This document shows positions 61,074 to 64,000 of a DNA stretch of 64,000 bases, piece after piece (position 1 is the first letter of the stretch; each line of letters starts with the position of its first letter). The notes under the pieces are model-generated. The model saw nothing but the letters and a program-made list of their open reading frames with translations. It was not told where the DNA came from and ran no database searches. Where the stretch lies: NCBI GenBank assembly GCA_015501595.1, contig JADNRX010000038.1, forward strand, positions 182,051 through 246,050. The letters run 5' to 3'. Source of the stretch: Hymenopellis radicata. Lineage: Eukaryota; Basidiomycota; Agaricomycetes; Agaricales; Physalacriaceae. A program made the position numbers and the translations under genes.

Positions 61074-61892
61074 TCATATGTCTTCGGTATGTTCTTAACA
61101 TGGCTTCTTCTTGATGTCGACTCAAGTCAGGTCTTCTAGGACTCGTCTTGAAGGAATACTCGATGAATGCGACTAGTCCGCTGCCCGCATCGTCCCTTCG
61201 CGACTCTGGTTCTCCGCCCTGTACGACCGAGGTTCGTAGGATGATTGTTTGCTCGGTAAGTGACTTCTGCCTGATTCCGAACACAAAGCCTAACCATTCC
61301 ATTCAGATAAACTCATCGCTGCAACCTTCTCAATTGAACAAGACACGCTGAACGATGGACTACCGCGACAACTGCGGCTCCAACGAGGACGTTGATTATC
61401 ACCTCGAGTACTGTCGTGACCTCTGGCTTCTCCGTCTCGTAAGAAGGAATTAGCCATGGTACGTGTCTTGATCGTCTTGTTCTCATGTTCAGTCACTAAC
61501 TCAACTTGTCGATTAGTACTTCTTATCATCGGGATATCTATTCGCGAAGGACCGAGTGCAGCCGGCTCGGTGTAAGGTACACGTCGGTTTGCCAGAACCA
61601 CTAAGGTTCGTCGAACGGGAGTCGACGCGTCTCGATACGGCTTGAAACTGCTGGACTCTAGCGGCGAAGGTGTGTTCCTTTCGTCTCTCGCGTACGTGTC
61701 TTATGCTGACCGTACTCCTCAGAAACGACTATTCTCACCGCCGTACATACTACGTAGATTACAGTCGTGTATTCAACAACCTGCCGTTACAATGGGACGA
61801 GTTCATAGACGAACTACGGGCCTCATGAGCGCGGGGATGCACAGTCGTTCGTCGTAGTCGTTACGCTGAGCACGATTGAACCTGTAGAAGAT

Positions 61893-64000
61893 ACTGACAT
61901 TGCAATGAAATAATGTAACAAGATGAGAGAGATAAATAAGATGATAACAAAAAAACAACAACAGCAAGAACACGAACGACAAACTAATTGAGATACCCAC
62001 GACACCTCACTGCCCCACACAAACACGGAATCTTATTATCATGCTCAATCGGAAAATGATAATCTACCACACATCAGCCATCATCCTCATCAACACACAC
62101 AAAGAAGAAACCACTCACCATAGGTAATCTCATCCCCCAGCTCGATATCCACCTTTGCATAGATCACAATCTTCTTAACCCCATTCACCGGAATAATCTT
62201 CGCATTGCAGTTCGGGTCGCACGAGTGGTTGATCAGCCTTCCCAAATTCCCGCTCTTCGTCGCGTCCACCACCTCCTCCTCGTCGATCCTAAAGAGGTAG
62301 CTGCTCCCAATCCCCTGCCTTTCATACGCGCGCTCCCTGCGCTCCGCGACCTGCGCGCGCACGACCTGCCCCACGTACTCGATGACCTTTCCCCACCCAT
62401 AAGCACCAAAGAATGAAAGAATGAAAGAAAGGAAAAGGACATACCATCTCGCCCTTACTAATCCTCTCCAGCGCATACAACCCCCAACTATGTATCGGAC
62501 TCCTCGCAAACCTCAAATGCTTCTTCCGCGTCTGCAGCTGGTTAAACTTGAACGTCAGATCCGACGAGGCCTGCAGCGTCTGCGCCCGACTACTCCCCTT
62601 CCCCTCCCCAGCGAGCGACGCCGAAATCGCCTTGTTCAGATTATGTATATCCTCCAGCGCCTTGTTCTTCACCCGATTGCTCGCCCTGTTGCTCCGGCTG
62701 CTCACCACACCCTTCGTCGGGCTCTCAGAAGCCCCACCACCCCCAGTAGGAATATTATTCGCATTCACATTCCCAGCGTCCTTCAAGTCCTCCGCGACAC
62801 GCTGCCGCTCCGCGTACTGCGTCACATACCGCAGCTTGTCCTCGATGCGGATCTCATAGTAGCCCTCCGTCCGCGCCGCGCCGCTCTTGTGCGGCGCATT
62901 ATCCGCGTCGCTCTCCTCGGGAACCGGAGGCTGAGGCGGGGACGACGAAGCGTCCAGCGCGAGACGCGCAAACCACCGGTCTTCATCGTCGGCCCAGACA
63001 CCCAGATCCTCCTCCTCTGCCTCTGGCTCCGGTTCGGGTGTGGGCGTGGGCGAGCGCGAAGGCTCCGGCGTAAGCGGTTCCAGCTCCCATAACGGGCAAC
63101 GGCACCTCCTCTTCATCCTCCGACTCTGGCTCTTCCACCACAACCATCCTCTTTCTTCGTTGTCTTGACCTTCTTGGGCTTTTTGACCTTTTTATCGATC
63201 CTTGAGTTTCTTCGCCGGGCCTAACCTCCTCTTCCTCCGACATCCACCTCGCTCTTCGCCTTCCTCGTCGATCTCATGGTGAGGTCGTTTCGGCGTCGGC
63301 TGTTCCTCCTCCTCCTCGGATTCGACACAGTTTTCTCCTCTTGACAGGACGAACGGTTCCTCCTCCTCCCGCTTGCGCTTCTCCTTGTCCGGCTGGTCTG
63401 CCTTGCGAAAGCGGAGTCCCTTGAGGCCGGTCTTCTGCTGCTTCGTCTCCTCCACCCGTTCCTCAATCTGCGGACCCATGCGCACGACGCGGCGGACCTC
63501 TCCACCACACGCCCTCTCGCACGTCCTTGACAATGACCTTGCGCACCTCTCCACGATCATCCGCGCAGCAGCTCAAGAAGCTCCAGGTCGTCCCACTTTT
63601 TATTTCGTTTTCCATCAAAGCCTGGCGAAAGTGAGCAAGATATAAATGGACAGAAGGAAACTTACCAGTCCACACGCCGCCACAAGTCACCGCTTCACCG
63701 ACGCGAACGCGTACCTCTCGATACCCCACCATACGCCGCGCTCGCTGTCAAGCACCCTCACCGCCCGCCTTGCAACATCACCCTTCCCAAATGTCACGTA
63801 CGCGCCGCTCTGTGCTCCAGCGACGGACCAACACAGCACGCTCTCGACGTCGGATCCGAACCCAGCCCGCTCAAAAAACAAGCGTACTTCGTCGTCCGTA
63901 TTAGGACCGAGTGACTGCAATGATCAGTAGAGATCAAGAACAAAAGAAAAACTCACCCGTCCATCGACAAACGTAACAAGAACATGTCCCTCCCATTCAC
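61893..64000. repeat. Tandem unit C, cut by the window end
   Basis: This is the start of a third unit, covering the last exons of its SET1 copy. The array may contain more units beyond the window. Confidence 0.9.
61984..64000 (-). pseudogene. SET1-like histone methyltransferase, copy C, partial and frame-broken
   Basis: The post-SET and SET exons (61984 to about 62400) and the N-SET exon up to about 63080 are open and close to copy B, including the EYVGQ motif that is broken in copy A. Further upstream many single-base indels break the frame between about 63090 and 63560 (for example near 63095, 63152, 63196, 63330 and 63505). The remaining 5' exons lie outside the window. The catalytic end alone is intact, but no full-length product is possible as written. 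Confidence 0.8.

Larger units (their letters stand above)
57700..61860 (+). pseudogene. Plus-strand series of small exon-like pieces, unit B
   Basis: This is the counterpart of 43400-47760. The exon corresponding to 44327-44520 has several stops here where unit A has one, so decay is more advanced or proceeded independently. Splice-like borders are still largely conserved. Family unknown. Confidence 0.35.
47831..61892. repeat. Tandem unit B (14,062 bp)
   Basis: This is the second full unit, directly abutting units A and C without a spacer. The junction sequence before it (gagcacgattgaacctgtagaag) recurs before unit C. Gene order is as in unit A. Confidence 0.92.

Noticed and set aside
33886..61892. 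Array as a pure assembly duplication
   Set aside because: Units A and B differ by many substitutions and indels, including different frame breaks, so identical reads were not placed twice. Uncollapsed haplotypes remain possible and are named as a test.

Overview
This window is nuclear DNA of a filamentous basidiomycete, most likely an Agaricomycete. Genes are broken by many short GT-AG introns of about 48-60 nt. The gene content is typical of mushrooms: F-box/LRR proteins, a TKL-type kinase with an HGDLRG catalytic loop, a CCCH zinc-finger protein, a SET1-type histone methyltransferase, and the 3' end of a non-LTR retrotransposon. I rebuilt gene models by hand from splice sites and reading-frame phase. 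Where exon lengths and phases close exactly I say so.

Left part (1-33.9 kb): ordinary genes separated by long gene-poor stretches. In order: a CCCH protein (1131-2063); a multi-pass membrane protein with a poly-Glu tail (2922-5197); a decayed metallo-beta-lactamase-fold hydrolase (6301-7644); a kinase gene on the minus strand (10035-13971) carrying a hAT-like DNA element in one intron and a 5'-truncated LINE in another; an uncharacterised 720-aa cysteine-pair protein (14032-16300, minus); a Tc1/mariner-type MITE (16565-16812); an Arf-like GTPase fused to an alpha-helical domain (17675-18871); the intact paralogue of the hydrolase (20299-21641), lying in a segmental duplication of 5.66-7.75 kb; an F-box/LRR protein (22215-23920); a WrbA/Pst2-like flavodoxin gene with at least one frame break (25028-25958, minus); and a second F-box-type protein (31535-32679).

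Right part (33.9 kb to the end): a tandem array of a unit of about 14 kb. Two complete units (33886-47830 and 47831-61892) are followed by the start of a third, which runs off the window. Each unit holds, in order: a SET1-like gene (minus); a many-exon minus-strand locus built around a 17-bp GC-rich motif (GGCCTCGCCGGCCAGGC) recurring every 165-195 bp; a hairpin and a small ORF; a TATA box; and a plus-strand stretch of small exon-like pieces. Only the middle SET1 copy has a fully open spliced frame (1332 codons, RRM, N-SET, SET and post-SET). The left copy has several frameshifts, one inside the SET domain, and the right copy is also frame-broken. A separate partial copy of the unit's plus-strand end sits at 26.7-27.4 kb.

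The genes do not form a pathway. The coherent themes are duplication followed by decay of all but one copy (hydrolase pair, SET1 array), and mobile elements that settled in introns without destroying the host frame.
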